Shown: positions 26,122 to 33,794 of the stretch, one piece after another
Position numbering within the stretch: the stretch's first letter is position 1
How the letters are laid out: each line of letters opens with the position of its first letter
Assembly: GCA_022826205.1 (NCBI GenBank)
Contig: JAJDVJ010000197.1
Location: forward strand, 1 to 36,873
Length of the DNA: 36,873 nt
DNA from: Silicimonas sp.
Lineage (GTDB): Bacteria; Pseudomonadota; Alphaproteobacteria; Rhodobacterales; Rhodobacteraceae
Direction: 5' to 3'
Program-made: the position numbers and the translations under genes
Notes under the pieces: generated by a model
What the model was told of the DNA's origin: nothing
What the model saw: only the letters and a program-made list of their open reading frames with translations
The model's database searches: none

Positions 26122-26595
26122 TCACGCGTCGTTGATGATATGGTCTTCCCAGTCCTCTGTTCCGACTTCCCACTCAGGTACAGTCCAGCCTCTGACCGAA
26201 ACTCCTGCTTCGTGCACGGTCTCGGGCGTGCCGGAAATCAGCGGATGCCAGTCGTTTAGCGGCCTGCCTTCCCAAATCAACCTGTACGCGCATGTGCGCG
26301 GCATCCAATGCGCGATTTCCGATATGTTCGAAGGCGTCAGGACGACGCAATCAGGAACCAGTTGTTTGCGGATGTCGTATTGGGAACACCTGCAAGCCTC
26401 ATCATCAAGAAGGCGGCATGCAATGCGAGTGTAGGCAATCTCGCCGGAATCCGCATCCTCAAGCTTGTTCAGGCAGCAACGGCCGCAGCCGTCGCAGAGC
26501 GCTTCCCATTCCTTCTGATTCAGACTTTTGAGCGGAACGCGCTCCCAGAAGCGGTCGCGCAGCCCGTCGCGGTCTATCGGATCCGGTTTGCTCAC
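26122..26595 (-). CDS. UPF0260 (YcgN/YkgJ-type) cysteine-cluster protein
   Basis: A 157-residue protein of the UPF0260 family. Eight Cys residues lie in a characteristic pattern: C34xxC37xxC40C41 (CDGCGRCC), C60, C68xC70 and C83. They are likely ligands for zinc or an iron-sulfur cluster. The function is unknown in the family. The start is GTG at 26595, supported by GAGG six bases upstream. It follows ribF by 37 bases on the same strand. Confidence 0.88.
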   Translation of the reverse strand: MSKPDPIDRDGLRDRFWERVPLKSLNQKEWEALCDGCGRCCLNKLEDADSGEIAYTRIACRLLDDEACRCSQYDIRKQLVPDCVVLTPSNISEIAHWMPRTCAYRLIWEGRPLNDWHPLISGTPETVHEAGVSVRGWTVPEWEVGTEDWEDHIINDA

Positions 26596-26632
26596 GACAG
26601 CCTCGAAAAGGGATCAGACATGGGGCAGTTCA

Positions 26633-27565
26633 TTACTTTACAGCAGCCAGCACGGCGCGCGCTCTTGCGCTGTCGTCATCCATTGCAGCGACAAGCGCAT
26701 CAAGGCTTTCGAATCTCATTTCTGGGCGCAAGTAGGACACGAGAGCGATGCTCAAGTTCATGCCGTAGAGATCCCCGAAAAAGTCAAAAAGGTGCGCCTC
26801 AAGGTTTGGCGTGTTCTCGCCAAACATCGGTCGGACACCCAGCGCGGCGACGCCCTCGTAGCTGCCCTTGGCGGAGCCATCCAGGACCTCGACCCTGACC
26901 GCGTAGACTCCGAACTTGGGAGGATGCAGCCCGTCCAACGAGATGTTTGCCGTCGGATAGCCCAGTTCTCGCCCGCGCTGGTCTCCAGGAAGCACTTCAC
27001 CCTCGATCCGGTGCAAGTGCCCGAGCATGGCAGCAGCGTCTTCGGGCTTGCCGTCACTCAGGGCCTTCCGAATCCGGGTCGAAGAGACTTCGTCCCCGTT
27101 TTCGGCAACCAGTTCGGCAATCGTGACGCCGAATCCCATTTCCTTGCCATGTGCTTGCAGGGTCTCCGCGCTGCCGGCCCGACCCTTCCCGAAGCAGAAG
27201 TCGGCTCCCACTGTTACGTGGACGAGACCAAGGCCATCGCGGATGACGTCCTTTGAAAAGGCTTCCGGGCTCAGGGAGGCAAGGCGGTCGTTGAACGACA
27301 TCTCGTAGAGGAGCTCGACGCCGAGGCTTTGCAGACGGTGTGCCCTGGCGGCAGCGTTCATGAGCCGGAAGGGTGGGGCGGAATGCGAGAAATACTCTCT
27401 GGGATGCGGCTCGAATGTGAGGACGCCAAGCGGCGCGTCAGCAGCCTTTGCCGCAATGCCAAGGACCGCCTGATGGCCGACATGGACGCCATCGAAATTG
27501 CCTATCGCGGCGGTGGCTCCCCTATCCTGCGGCTGCACATACGTGGTGTCGCGAATGATGCGCAT
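26633..27565 (-). CDS. ribF: Bifunctional riboflavin kinase / FMN adenylyltransferase
   Basis: A 310-residue RibF that phosphorylates riboflavin to FMN and adenylates it to FAD. The N-terminal nucleotidyltransferase domain has NFDGVHVGH (23-31) and the late segment SSTRIRKAL. The C-terminal kinase domain begins near residue 185, with the GYPTANISL motif binding the substrate and FGVYAVRV following. The ATG at 27565 is preferred over a TTG at 27601 by similarity at the N-terminus (MRIIRDTTYV), although the ribosome binding site is weak. It is the first gene of an apparent three-gene minus-strand unit. Its upstream region is the AT-richer insertion. Confidence 0.94.
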   Translation of the reverse strand: MRIIRDTTYVQPQDRGATAAIGNFDGVHVGHQAVLGIAAKAADAPLGVLTFEPHPREYFSHSAPPFRLMNAAARAHRLQSLGVELLYEMSFNDRLASLSPEAFSKDVIRDGLGLVHVTVGADFCFGKGRAGSAETLQAHGKEMGFGVTIAELVAENGDEVSSTRIRKALSDGKPEDAAAMLGHLHRIEGEVLPGDQRGRELGYPTANISLDGLHPPKFGVYAVRVEVLDGSAKGSYEGVAALGVRPMFGENTPNLEAHLFDFFGDLYGMNLSIALVSYLRPEMRFESLDALVAAMDDDSARARAVLAAVK

Positions 27566-28421
27566 GCGACGGGGCGTATCTTGCCAAGTGCCTTCCTGCA
27601 AGGGTGGACGACAGCGTATCGAGTGCCGGCCCGCTGTCCGCGGATGACCATCATGAGCATGTCTTTGAAAGGTTGCAAATCAGCCTATTACTTATGGTCC
27701 GGTGCGAGTACCATGCGCCGAAGAGTACCCATCAGAGAATTAGAAACCTCAGTTGGCTAGGTGATGCAAGCGACCGTGCAACCGGTACGCGGCTCAATCG
27801 GCACTCACTCCGCACTCACGGAGTCAATTCCCAGACTGCTGCGCGGCAATTTAGGATCGGGGTCGCGGTTAGGTGCATGCAGCTGTTCTGCCCAAATATG
27901 GTAATCTGCGGGTCGGAATACGCGTGAAGCCGAGATAGTGGAGTTCGCGCATGAGTAGGTCAAGGTGTCGGCGCCTGCCACGCTGTGTAGGGCGAAGGGT
28001 GCATGTTGCGGGGGCTACTATGTATGGATACGGCGCCGCCGGCGGAAATTCTGGCGAAATTGCGCAGGCATCGAAAGTGGTGTCGAAGTTGCCAAGATTG
28101 ATCGGAATGCAACAGACTTGGTCACATCTCGCTTCTGGCCCATATTTGCCGAAGCCGCATCCTCATCGAATTCAATCAGAGACGCAGTAGCTACAACCGT
28201 CTAAGAGTGGCCGTATGGTCCATGAAGGCATCTGGTTGCCCCTGCCGCGCAGGGATTGCAAGTGCATCGCCAATTGAAGATCTCAACCAAAATCGCGGCT
28301 CGACCGAACAGTTGCGTCCTTATTGCGCAACGAATCGTGCATGTGATAGATGCTCTACCCAATAGTAAAGACGAACATTATACTCCTTATCACATTGGCA
28401 TGCAGTAATGATTTGAAGCGA
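27566..28421. other. Stretch of about 850 bases without a recognisable gene
   Basis: Between ribF and the DUF262-HNH gene, all reading frames are short. The longest plus-strand frames (27604-27927, 27951-28190, 27965-28204) show no family resemblance, lack ribosome binding sites and overlap each other. Hairpins with perfect stems occur at 27807-27824 (ACTCCG/CGGAGT) and 28311-28331 (GTTGCG/CGCAAC). Together with the AT-richer gene next to it, the stretch looks like degraded accessory DNA inserted between ribF and prs. No complete transposase, integrase or terminal repeat was seen. Confidence 0.5.
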
Positions 28422-29786
28422 TCAAGTTTTCTTGGTCCAGCGTTCAGCGAAGTTAGACACCTCCTGTCGAGAACGCGGATGACATGATTTATGAACGAGT
28501 GCTGCGTTTTCCAATGTAGTTCTTCCTCCTTTATGATGCTCCTTGACGTGATGAACTTCCGCCTCAGACCAACTAACGTCACTATTGCATACGGCGCACT
28601 TCTTTCTTTGACGGAAGTAAATCAACTCACGAATTTCAGCAGAAAATTGGCGAATTGGATCCGTAGGATGAGTTTCCGGCATTTCAGATAGCATTTCAGA
28701 AACATAGAACGAATGACGTTGAGAAATGTTTTCCCCACGATCACTATTTACACGTGTCCAAGTGCCATACTGTGACCAATACAAATACTTATCGTCCGCC
28801 TCGTCAGCCCTTGAAGCTCCCTTCAAGTTAAACAAAAAAGCATCTAGCGCAGATGCAAATTGCTCTCGCCAGGAAGGAGTGAATCCCTCCCTCAAACGAT
28901 TTACCAGAAGAGCGGCATGAATTGTGTCATGACCTCTGAGTCTAGGGCGATTTCCGTCTCTCAGAAGAATGTATAGCAAGTCAAATACTTCCCAAATTCT
29001 CCGGCCTTCCTGTCCATCCGGATCAAAGTCTAAGTTTTCGTAATATAAGTGATCAATAGCAGATGCGTTGATGTCGGGTAAGGCCGCGCCAACGCCGCTT
29101 TGCTGCGACAGAAGCAAAGAGGTAACTTGTGCGGCTAGTTGCCTTGTCTTGCCCCGATCACTCCCTGGTCTGGCTCCCATTACCTCTTTGAAGAAGTCGT
29201 GCCCAGGGTATCTCGGCATTTCAGGCTTGCCGCCTAGGCGCAATACAAATTCAGTCATTCCGCCAGGCATAGCGTCTCTGCGCTCTTGGGCATTCAAAGC
29301 GCTTCCTGCTTGTAGTCGCACAAAGAGATCTCGAATCTCGTTTGTGTCCTCGGAATGAATCATCGCAAGTAAAAGTGTCGTATCAAGGAGCTGTTCCTGA
29401 AGTTGAGAGGGAAGATCTCGGAAGAAACAACCTCCCCAAGGACATGGTTTTTCAAGTAAGAAACGAGGAAATTTGGCTCTGTCGTTTTCTGTCTGAGGAT
29501 CAAATAAGCGAAAAGATCCTTCCACGTAGCGATGAATGGCCGTAAGACGTTGTTGACCATCAATTATTTCTAGACCCTCACGAGTAAACCCTGCAACTTT
29601 CTCTTTCCTTTCGTGTAAGTAAATTAAGGGAAGTTTGAAGCCTCGAAATAGAGAATCAATGAGTCTTTTTTGTTGTGGTTCGCTCCATACGATACCGCGT
29701 TGATATTCTGGGTTTGCAATCATCATTCGAGAATCGAAGAGCTTAACGAGTTCTTTAATTGGCCTTTTTTCGATACAAGTCTTCAT
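28422..29786 (-). CDS. DUF262-HNH nuclease (GmrSD/SspE-like, likely anti-phage)
   Basis: A 454-residue protein joining an N-terminal DUF262 domain to a C-terminal HNH nuclease. DUF262 landmarks are NPEYQRGIVW (25-34) and DGQQR (76-80), the nucleotide-sensing motif of GmrS and SspE. The HNH domain has CxxC (397, 400), HH (412-413), Asn427, His432 and Cys435-His436. Such fusions are known from type IV restriction systems that attack modified phage DNA; here the nuclease is a classic HNH rather than the DUF1524 type of GmrD/SspE. The gene is clearly richer in A and T than its neighbours, pointing to recent transfer. It stands alone, without modification genes nearby. AAGG lies about 9 bases before the ATG. 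Confidence 0.8.
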   Translation of the reverse strand: MKTCIEKRPIKELVKLFDSRMMIANPEYQRGIVWSEPQQKRLIDSLFRGFKLPLIYLHERKEKVAGFTREGLEIIDGQQRLTAIHRYVEGSFRLFDPQTENDRAKFPRFLLEKPCPWGGCFFRDLPSQLQEQLLDTTLLLAMIHSEDTNEIRDLFVRLQAGSALNAQERRDAMPGGMTEFVLRLGGKPEMPRYPGHDFFKEVMGARPGSDRGKTRQLAAQVTSLLLSQQSGVGAALPDINASAIDHLYYENLDFDPDGQEGRRIWEVFDLLYILLRDGNRPRLRGHDTIHAALLVNRLREGFTPSWREQFASALDAFLFNLKGASRADEADDKYLYWSQYGTWTRVNSDRGENISQRHSFYVSEMLSEMPETHPTDPIRQFSAEIRELIYFRQRKKCAVCNSDVSWSEAEVHHVKEHHKGGRTTLENAALVHKSCHPRSRQEVSNFAERWTKKT

Positions 29787-29811
29787 GAATGAGCCTTTTG
29801 CGTTAGTTGCC

Positions 29812-29831
29812 TGATGACATCATTAAATGAT
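29812..29831. promoter_or_regulatory. Overlapping palindromes at the DUF262-HNH promoter
   Basis: TGATGACATCA (29812-29822) and ATCATTAAATGAT (29819-29831) are perfect odd-length palindromes that overlap each other and the -10 box. They could be the operator of a repressor that keeps the nuclease gene silent. No regulator gene lies beside it. Confidence 0.4.
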
Positions 29832-29850
29832 ATTGCATGGGGATCTGCAA
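29822..29850 (-). promoter_or_regulatory. Candidate promoter of the DUF262-HNH gene
   Basis: On the minus strand, TTGCAG (29850 to 29845) and TTTAAT (29827 to 29822) are separated by 17 bases. The -10 matches the consensus at five of six positions. Two palindromes overlap the -10 and the predicted start. Confidence 0.55.
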
Positions 29851-30143
29851 CCCGTGATGTTTGCAAGACACTCAATCAATTGCATACCGACAGAGGACAG
29901 GCACCATACAATCGCAGTGTAACACCGTAGCGAGTGCTTTCAAGCCACATGGCTGCCGTGCGGCGACCAGCAGTTCTGCATTGGCATTGTCAGATACCTG
30001 ACTTCGGAATTGACGCGTTAGCGGCATGGACCAGTTGGTATTTGACAGATACTTGGAAACTTCTGGCGGCAGGGAACGACTTGAATACCGTAACTTCGCG
30101 TGTCCCTCGAAGATACGGTGCCGTAAATCCTGAACGCAACGGG
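29851..30143. other. Gene-free stretch between the DUF262-HNH promoter and prs
   Basis: No ORF with a ribosome binding site or family resemblance was found here. Apart from the hairpin listed separately at 30087-30119 no structure stands out. It probably spans the boundary between inserted DNA and the chromosomal prs region. Confidence 0.4.
30087..30119 (-). terminator. Hairpin downstream of prs, possible terminator
   Basis: ACCGTA-A-CTTCG (30087-30098) pairs with CGAAG-A-TACGGT (30108-30119): eleven base pairs with one A-A mismatch and a 9-base loop, lying 24 bases beyond the prs stop. No T-tract follows on the minus strand, so termination may need Rho, or the hairpin may only protect the message end. 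Confidence 0.4.
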
Positions 30144-31160
30144 TCAACTTGAGTACATTCCGTCATAGATCGACTCCAGCATGGTAGCGCTGAAAAGGCT
30201 CGATACGCTGGTACCTTGCCAGATGTTCTGAATTGCCTGAGCAAACACCGGCGCAGTTGGAATGACACGAATGTTCTTTGCATTTAGCGTTTCCTCGGTA
30301 GGCTCGATCGTGTCAGTGACCGCGAGGCTCTTCATCACGGATCCGGAAACGCGCTCAATTGCGGGTCCCGAGAGGACGCCGTGCGTGATGTAGGCGTGAA
30401 CTTCCGTCGCTCCCTCGTTGATCAGCGTTTCGGCCCCCTTGCACAAGGTGCCCGCGGTATCGACGATATCGTCAACGACGATGCAGACCCGATCCTTCAC
30501 TTCTCCGATCACGGTCATTTCCGCCACTTCGCCCGGACTCTCGCGTCTCTTGTCGACGATTGACAGCGGGGCTCCGATGCGCTGCGCCAGTTCGCGTGCC
30601 CGCGCGACGCCGCCGACATCCGGAGATACCACTGTAATCTGGTCCAGCCTCTCCTTGAACGCATGGTTGATGTCGAGCGCAAAGATCGGAGATGCGTACA
30701 GGTTGTCGACCGGCACGTCGAAAAAGCCCTGAATCTGCGCCGCATGCAAATCCATGGTCAAGACACGTTCGATGCCAGCACTCACGATCATGTTCGCCAC
30801 CAGCTTCGCCGAGATGGGAACACGAGATCTTGTTCGCCGGTCCTGGCGCGCATAGCCGAAATAGGGAACGACAGCAGTCACACGCTGGGCGGACGAGCGC
30901 CGAAGGGCGTCCGCCATGATCAGCAATTCCATCAGGTTGTCATTGGCCGGGTTTGACGTTGACTGCAGTATGAATGTCTCTTCACCGCGAACGTTTTCAA
31001 ACACTTCCACGAATATCTCGCCGTCGTTGAAGCGTTCGACCCGCGACTTGACCAAGTCGACACTTGTTCCGAAATGCATCGACATCCGACGGCAGACAGC
31101 CGACGCCATGGAGGGGTTTGAATTTCCGGCGAGTATCTTTGGGCCTTCAATCTGGGGCAT
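30144..31160 (-). CDS. prs: Ribose-phosphate pyrophosphokinase (PRPP synthetase)
   Basis: A 338-residue class I PRPP synthetase that makes 5-phosphoribosyl-1-pyrophosphate from ribose-5-phosphate and ATP for nucleotide, His and Trp synthesis. Landmarks are the N-terminal RFNDGEIFVE, the ATP loop PYFGYARQDRRT, the metal site MDLHAAQIQGFF and the PRPP-binding VVDDIVDTAGTL. The ATG at 31160 (MPQIEGPKILAGNSN) is preferred over an in-frame upstream codon at 31202. A GAGGG lies about 12 bases upstream, rather far. It is transcribed divergently from the DsbA-family gene. Confidence 0.95.
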   Translation of the reverse strand: MPQIEGPKILAGNSNPSMASAVCRRMSMHFGTSVDLVKSRVERFNDGEIFVEVFENVRGEETFILQSTSNPANDNLMELLIMADALRRSSAQRVTAVVPYFGYARQDRRTRSRVPISAKLVANMIVSAGIERVLTMDLHAAQIQGFFDVPVDNLYASPIFALDINHAFKERLDQITVVSPDVGGVARARELAQRIGAPLSIVDKRRESPGEVAEMTVIGEVKDRVCIVVDDIVDTAGTLCKGAETLINEGATEVHAYITHGVLSGPAIERVSGSVMKSLAVTDTIEPTEETLNAKNIRVIPTAPVFAQAIQNIWQGTSVSSLFSATMLESIYDGMYSS

Positions 31161-31265
31161 TGGCAATGGCGTCCCTCTAGCCTGTGCGCACGGCCGAATC
31201 AAAAGTTGACACCGCTTAGCACGGGCGTACGGTCAGGCAAACTGACTTGTGGAAGAGAGGCGAAA

Positions 31266-31868
31266 ATGGCGCATATCGACTACTATCTCGGGGTGTTCTC
31301 GCCCAACTGCTACCTGGCCGGCACACGCCCCGGCGAGATTGCGTCCAAGTACGGAGCGACGATGACCTACAAGCCGCTGGACTTGATGGCGCTGTTCGCG
31401 CGTACTGGCGGCGTCCCGCCTGCACAGCGACACATATCCCGCCAGGAATATCGACTGATCGAGATCGAGCGGAACGCGAAGATTGCCGGAATGCCGATCA
31501 ACCCGCATCCGGCTCACTGGCCGACCAATCCTGCACCAGCATCCTACGCGGTCATTGCGGCGCAGAAGGACGGCAGCGGCGACTTGGCAGCACTAGTTGC
31601 AGGAATAACCCGGGCGTGCTGGGCGGAAGAGAAGGACATTGCCGAAGATTCCGTGATCAAGTCCTGCCTCGAGGCCGCCGGTTTCGATCCCTCGCTTGCC
31701 GACAGCGGACTTCTCTCAGGTGCGGAGACATATGAAGCGAACCTTGAGGATGCTGTGAACGCCGGCGCCTTCGGAGCACCATTCTTCATAACCGACGATG
31801 ACAAGCGTTTCTGGGGTCAGGATCGGCTGGATCATCTGGCGGCACATCTGGAATCGCGCGAGGCGTAG
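31266..31868 (+). CDS. DsbA-family 2-hydroxychromene-2-carboxylate isomerase-like protein
   Basis: A 200-residue thioredoxin-fold protein of the kappa-class glutathione transferase / HCCA isomerase branch of the DsbA family. The N-terminal IDYYLGVFSPNCYLAG carries the strand-loop-helix where glutathione reacts; the late segment GAFGAPFFITDDDKRFWGQDRL is the classic cis-Pro and C-terminal signature. The name isomerase comes from naphthalene degradation, but most such chromosomal proteins have unknown glutathione-dependent roles. GAGAGG lies 5 bases before the ATG at 31266, which rules out an in-frame ATG at 31206. There is no signal peptide, so it should be cytoplasmic. Confidence 0.85.
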   Translation: MAHIDYYLGVFSPNCYLAGTRPGEIASKYGATMTYKPLDLMALFARTGGVPPAQRHISRQEYRLIEIERNAKIAGMPINPHPAHWPTNPAPASYAVIAAQKDGSGDLAALVAGITRACWAEEKDIAEDSVIKSCLEAAGFDPSLADSGLLSGAETYEANLEDAVNAGAFGAPFFITDDDKRFWGQDRLDHLAAHLESREA

Positions 31869-31943
31869 CAGCCAATCGGATATGTTAGGTCCGTCATCCG
31901 AATCTGTCGCTGCCGGAATGCAGGATTTCGCCAGATAAGGATG

Positions 31944-32690
31944 CTACGTCCGCTCCAACTCCGCGACGATCTTGCCGAAGTCATCCGCTTTCAGTGACGC
32001 GCCGCCCACGAGAGCGCCATCCACGTTCGGGACACCGAATATCTCATGCGCGTTCGACGGCTTCACCGAGCCTCCATAGAGCAACCGGACTTCTTGCGCA
32101 TCAGCTCCGAAGCGGGCGGTCAGTTCCTCGCGAATGTCGTCATGCACTTCCGCGATCTCCGGAAGCGTGGGCACCTTGCCGGTTCCGATTGCCCAGACCG
32201 GCTCATAGGCAATTACCGTGTTCTGGCCGTTTGCGCCATCGGGCACCGAGCCGACGAGTTGGCCACGCACGACCTCAATCGTCCGACCGGCCTCTCGTTC
32301 CTCCAGGGTTTCCCCGACGCAGATGATCGCGGCAAGTCCGGCGGACCAGACAGCCATTGCCTTGGCGCGGATCTCGGCACTGGATTCACCGTGGTCGGCA
32401 CGCCGTTCGGAGTGGCCAACGATGACATAGGTGCCGCCTGCGTCGGCGATCATTTCGGCTGAGATGTCACCGGTATGCGCGCCCGACGGATTCGTATGGC
32501 AATCCTGGGCACCAACTGCAATTGCGGTCCCGGCAGCAGTTTCAGCCATACGAGACAACAAGGTCGCGGGCGGGCAGATCAGGATGTCGCAGTCCGGAGA
32601 CAAAAATTCGGAGACGAGGGCCCGGGCTTCGTCCAGGCTCGCCGCCGTTCCGTTCATCTTCCAGTTGCCGGCCGCCAATCCACGCATCAT
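31944..32690 (-). CDS. tpiA: Triosephosphate isomerase
   Basis: A 248-residue TIM barrel that interconverts dihydroxyacetone phosphate and glyceraldehyde-3-phosphate. Catalytic residues are Lys11 in AGNWKMNG, His93 in VGHSERR and Glu163 in [12 protein letters not shown]; the last segment is also the mobile loop 6. The phosphate-binding YGGSVKPSN follows. ATGs at 32690 and 32687 are both possible. It lies 37 bases behind sufA on the same strand and may be co-transcribed; the absence of a clear ribosome binding site fits coupled translation. Confidence 0.95.
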   Translation of the reverse strand: MMRGLAAGNWKMNGTAASLDEARALVSEFLSPDCDILICPPATLLSRMAETAAGTAIAVGAQDCHTNPSGAHTGDISAEMIADAGGTYVIVGHSERRADHGESSAEIRAKAMAVWSAGLAAIICVGETLEEREAGRTIEVVRGQLVGSVPDGANGQNTVIAYEPVWAIGTGKVPTLPEIAEVHDDIREELTARFGADAQEVRLLYGGSVKPSNAHEIFGVPNVDGALVGGASLKADDFGKIVAELERT

Positions 32691-32727
32691 TCAACGCCGA
32701 TCTTCGTGAAAGCCATGAGATGAAGTC

Positions 32728-33117
32728 TCACTCTTTCGACCCGGCTTCGCGTTCGGCGGATAGCTGGTCGATGTCCTTGAACTTGATGGATTCGCCGCAA
32801 CCGCAGGCGTCTTCGACATTCGGATTCCTGAACTTGAAACCCGACTCGAGCAGCGAATTTTCGTAGTCGATCTCAGTTCCGAAGAGGAACATCTGCGCCA
32901 TCGGTGCAATCATTATGCGAGCGCCATCCTTCTCGACCACTTCGTCCAACGGATCGACGTCATCAGCATAGTCCATGGTGTATTCCATGCCCGCACAGCC
33001 GCCCTTCTTCACACCAATTCGAAGGCCGGCGCGGCCGTCGCGTTCCATGAGCTTCGTGATTTGGCCAACTGCCGCTGCGGTCATGGTCACAGCCGCCTTG
33101 TCAGAAACTCCGAACAT
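32728..33117 (-). CDS. sufA: A-type iron-sulfur carrier (HesB/IscA/SufA family)
   Basis: A 129-residue A-type carrier that passes iron-sulfur clusters to apoproteins. The three conserved Cys are present: Cys41 in GGCAGMEY and Cys105/Cys107 in ACGCGES. The ATG at 33117 shares one base with the stop of the sufT gene (TGATG), so a longer in-frame reading from 33183 is rejected. The assignment to sufA rather than iscA or erpA rests on the adjacent sufT. The other suf genes (sufBCDS) are not in this window. Confidence 0.85.
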   Translation of the reverse strand: MFGVSDKAAVTMTAAAVGQITKLMERDGRAGLRIGVKKGGCAGMEYTMDYADDVDPLDEVVEKDGARIMIAPMAQMFLFGTEIDYENSLLESGFKFRNPNVEDACGCGESIKFKDIDQLSAEREAGSKE

Positions 33118-33482
33118 CACATGAATCCCAGTTCGAGCCGAGCTTCGTCGGACATCATTTCCATGCCCCAAGGCGGATCCCACGTGAGTGACACGTCCAC
33201 CTGCCTAACACCGGGCAGGGGCTCCACGGCCTCGGCGACCCATCCCGGCATCTCCCCCGCAACCGGACATCCCGGAGCGGTCAGGCTCATCAGGACAGTG
33301 ACAGCTCCATCGTCAGAAATGTCGATCGTGTAGATCAGTCCGAGATCATAGATGTTCACCGGAATTTCCGGATCGTAAACCGAGCGGCACGCCTCCACGA
33401 TAGTGTCGTAGAGAGGATGATCGGTGGACGACGGCGCAATCAGTGGCGTGCCCTCAAGCTGTTCGGTCGGCTCAACAGTCAT
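33117..33482 (-). CDS. sufT: SufT/MIP18-type iron-sulfur assembly factor (DUF59)
   Basis: A 121-residue DUF59 protein. The conserved DPEIPVNIYDLGLIY (near 37-51) and the reactive-Cys segment APGCPVAGEMP are present, followed by a C-terminal WDPPWGMEMMSDEAR typical of bacterial SufT. Family members help load iron-sulfur clusters onto targets. GAGG lies 8 bases before the ATG. It is the first gene of a sufT-sufA pair. Upstream is a minus-strand TATAAT at 33521-33516 with a poor -35, which suggests an activated or iron-responsive promoter. Confidence 0.88.
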   Translation of the reverse strand: MTVEPTEQLEGTPLIAPSSTDHPLYDTIVEACRSVYDPEIPVNIYDLGLIYTIDISDDGAVTVLMSLTAPGCPVAGEMPGWVAEAVEPLPGVRQVDVSLTWDPPWGMEMMSDEARLELGFM

Positions 33483-33515
33483 GGATGCCTCTATGCTGCC
33501 CCAATTGGCTGAGTG

Positions 33516-33521
33516 ATTATA
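33516..33521 (-). promoter_or_regulatory. Perfect -10 box of the sufT promoter
   Basis: TATAAT on the minus strand (33521 to 33516) would give a transcript starting near 33509, 27 bases before the sufT ATG. The best -35 is TTACTG at 18-base spacing (33545 to 33540), only a partial match. Confidence 0.5.
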
Positions 33522-33794
33522 TAAGGATTAAGCGTCGGTCAGTAAAGACACCTGTCCAGTTCACCGTGGCGCGTAAACGATCTCAAAAGCGATCTGCAGC
33601 TCTGCCTGTGGGCAAAGGCACGATGGATGACCACTCATACGGGAGAAGATCAGGTCGCGGCGTGTGTGCCCCGAAGTGCGGGATCAAGGATGCACCGCCA
33701 TTTGCAATTCCACCAGACCCGGTCCGAGTTCATCCGCTGGCCGTTGGGCCATCCCCTTTCCAAGGATGTGCGGCGCAGGGGTCGCATACAATCA
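33522..33794. other. Gene-free stretch between sufT and tyrS
   Basis: With the sufT 5' region this makes a 312-base gap. Short frames run through it on both strands, but none has a start with a ribosome binding site or a recognisable family. A minus-strand frame contains a YEWSSIVPLP-like string faintly resembling IS5 transposases, too short to call. No terminator for tyrS was recognised. Confidence 0.4.

Noticed and set aside
27604-28204. Plus-strand frames of 79 to 107 codons upstream of the DUF262-HNH gene
   Set aside because: They overlap one another, lack ribosome binding sites and show no family resemblance or consistent codon use.
32687-32716. A 9-codon ORF (MAFTKIGVE) ending on the tpiA start codon
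   Set aside because: There is no clear ribosome binding site and the residues suggest no regulatory logic. It may simply reflect coupling from sufA.
33550-33640. Faint similarity of a minus-strand frame (YEWSSIVPLP) to the start of IS5-type transposases
   Set aside because: Only about ten residues fit, the frame contains stops and no inverted repeats or further transposase motifs were found.
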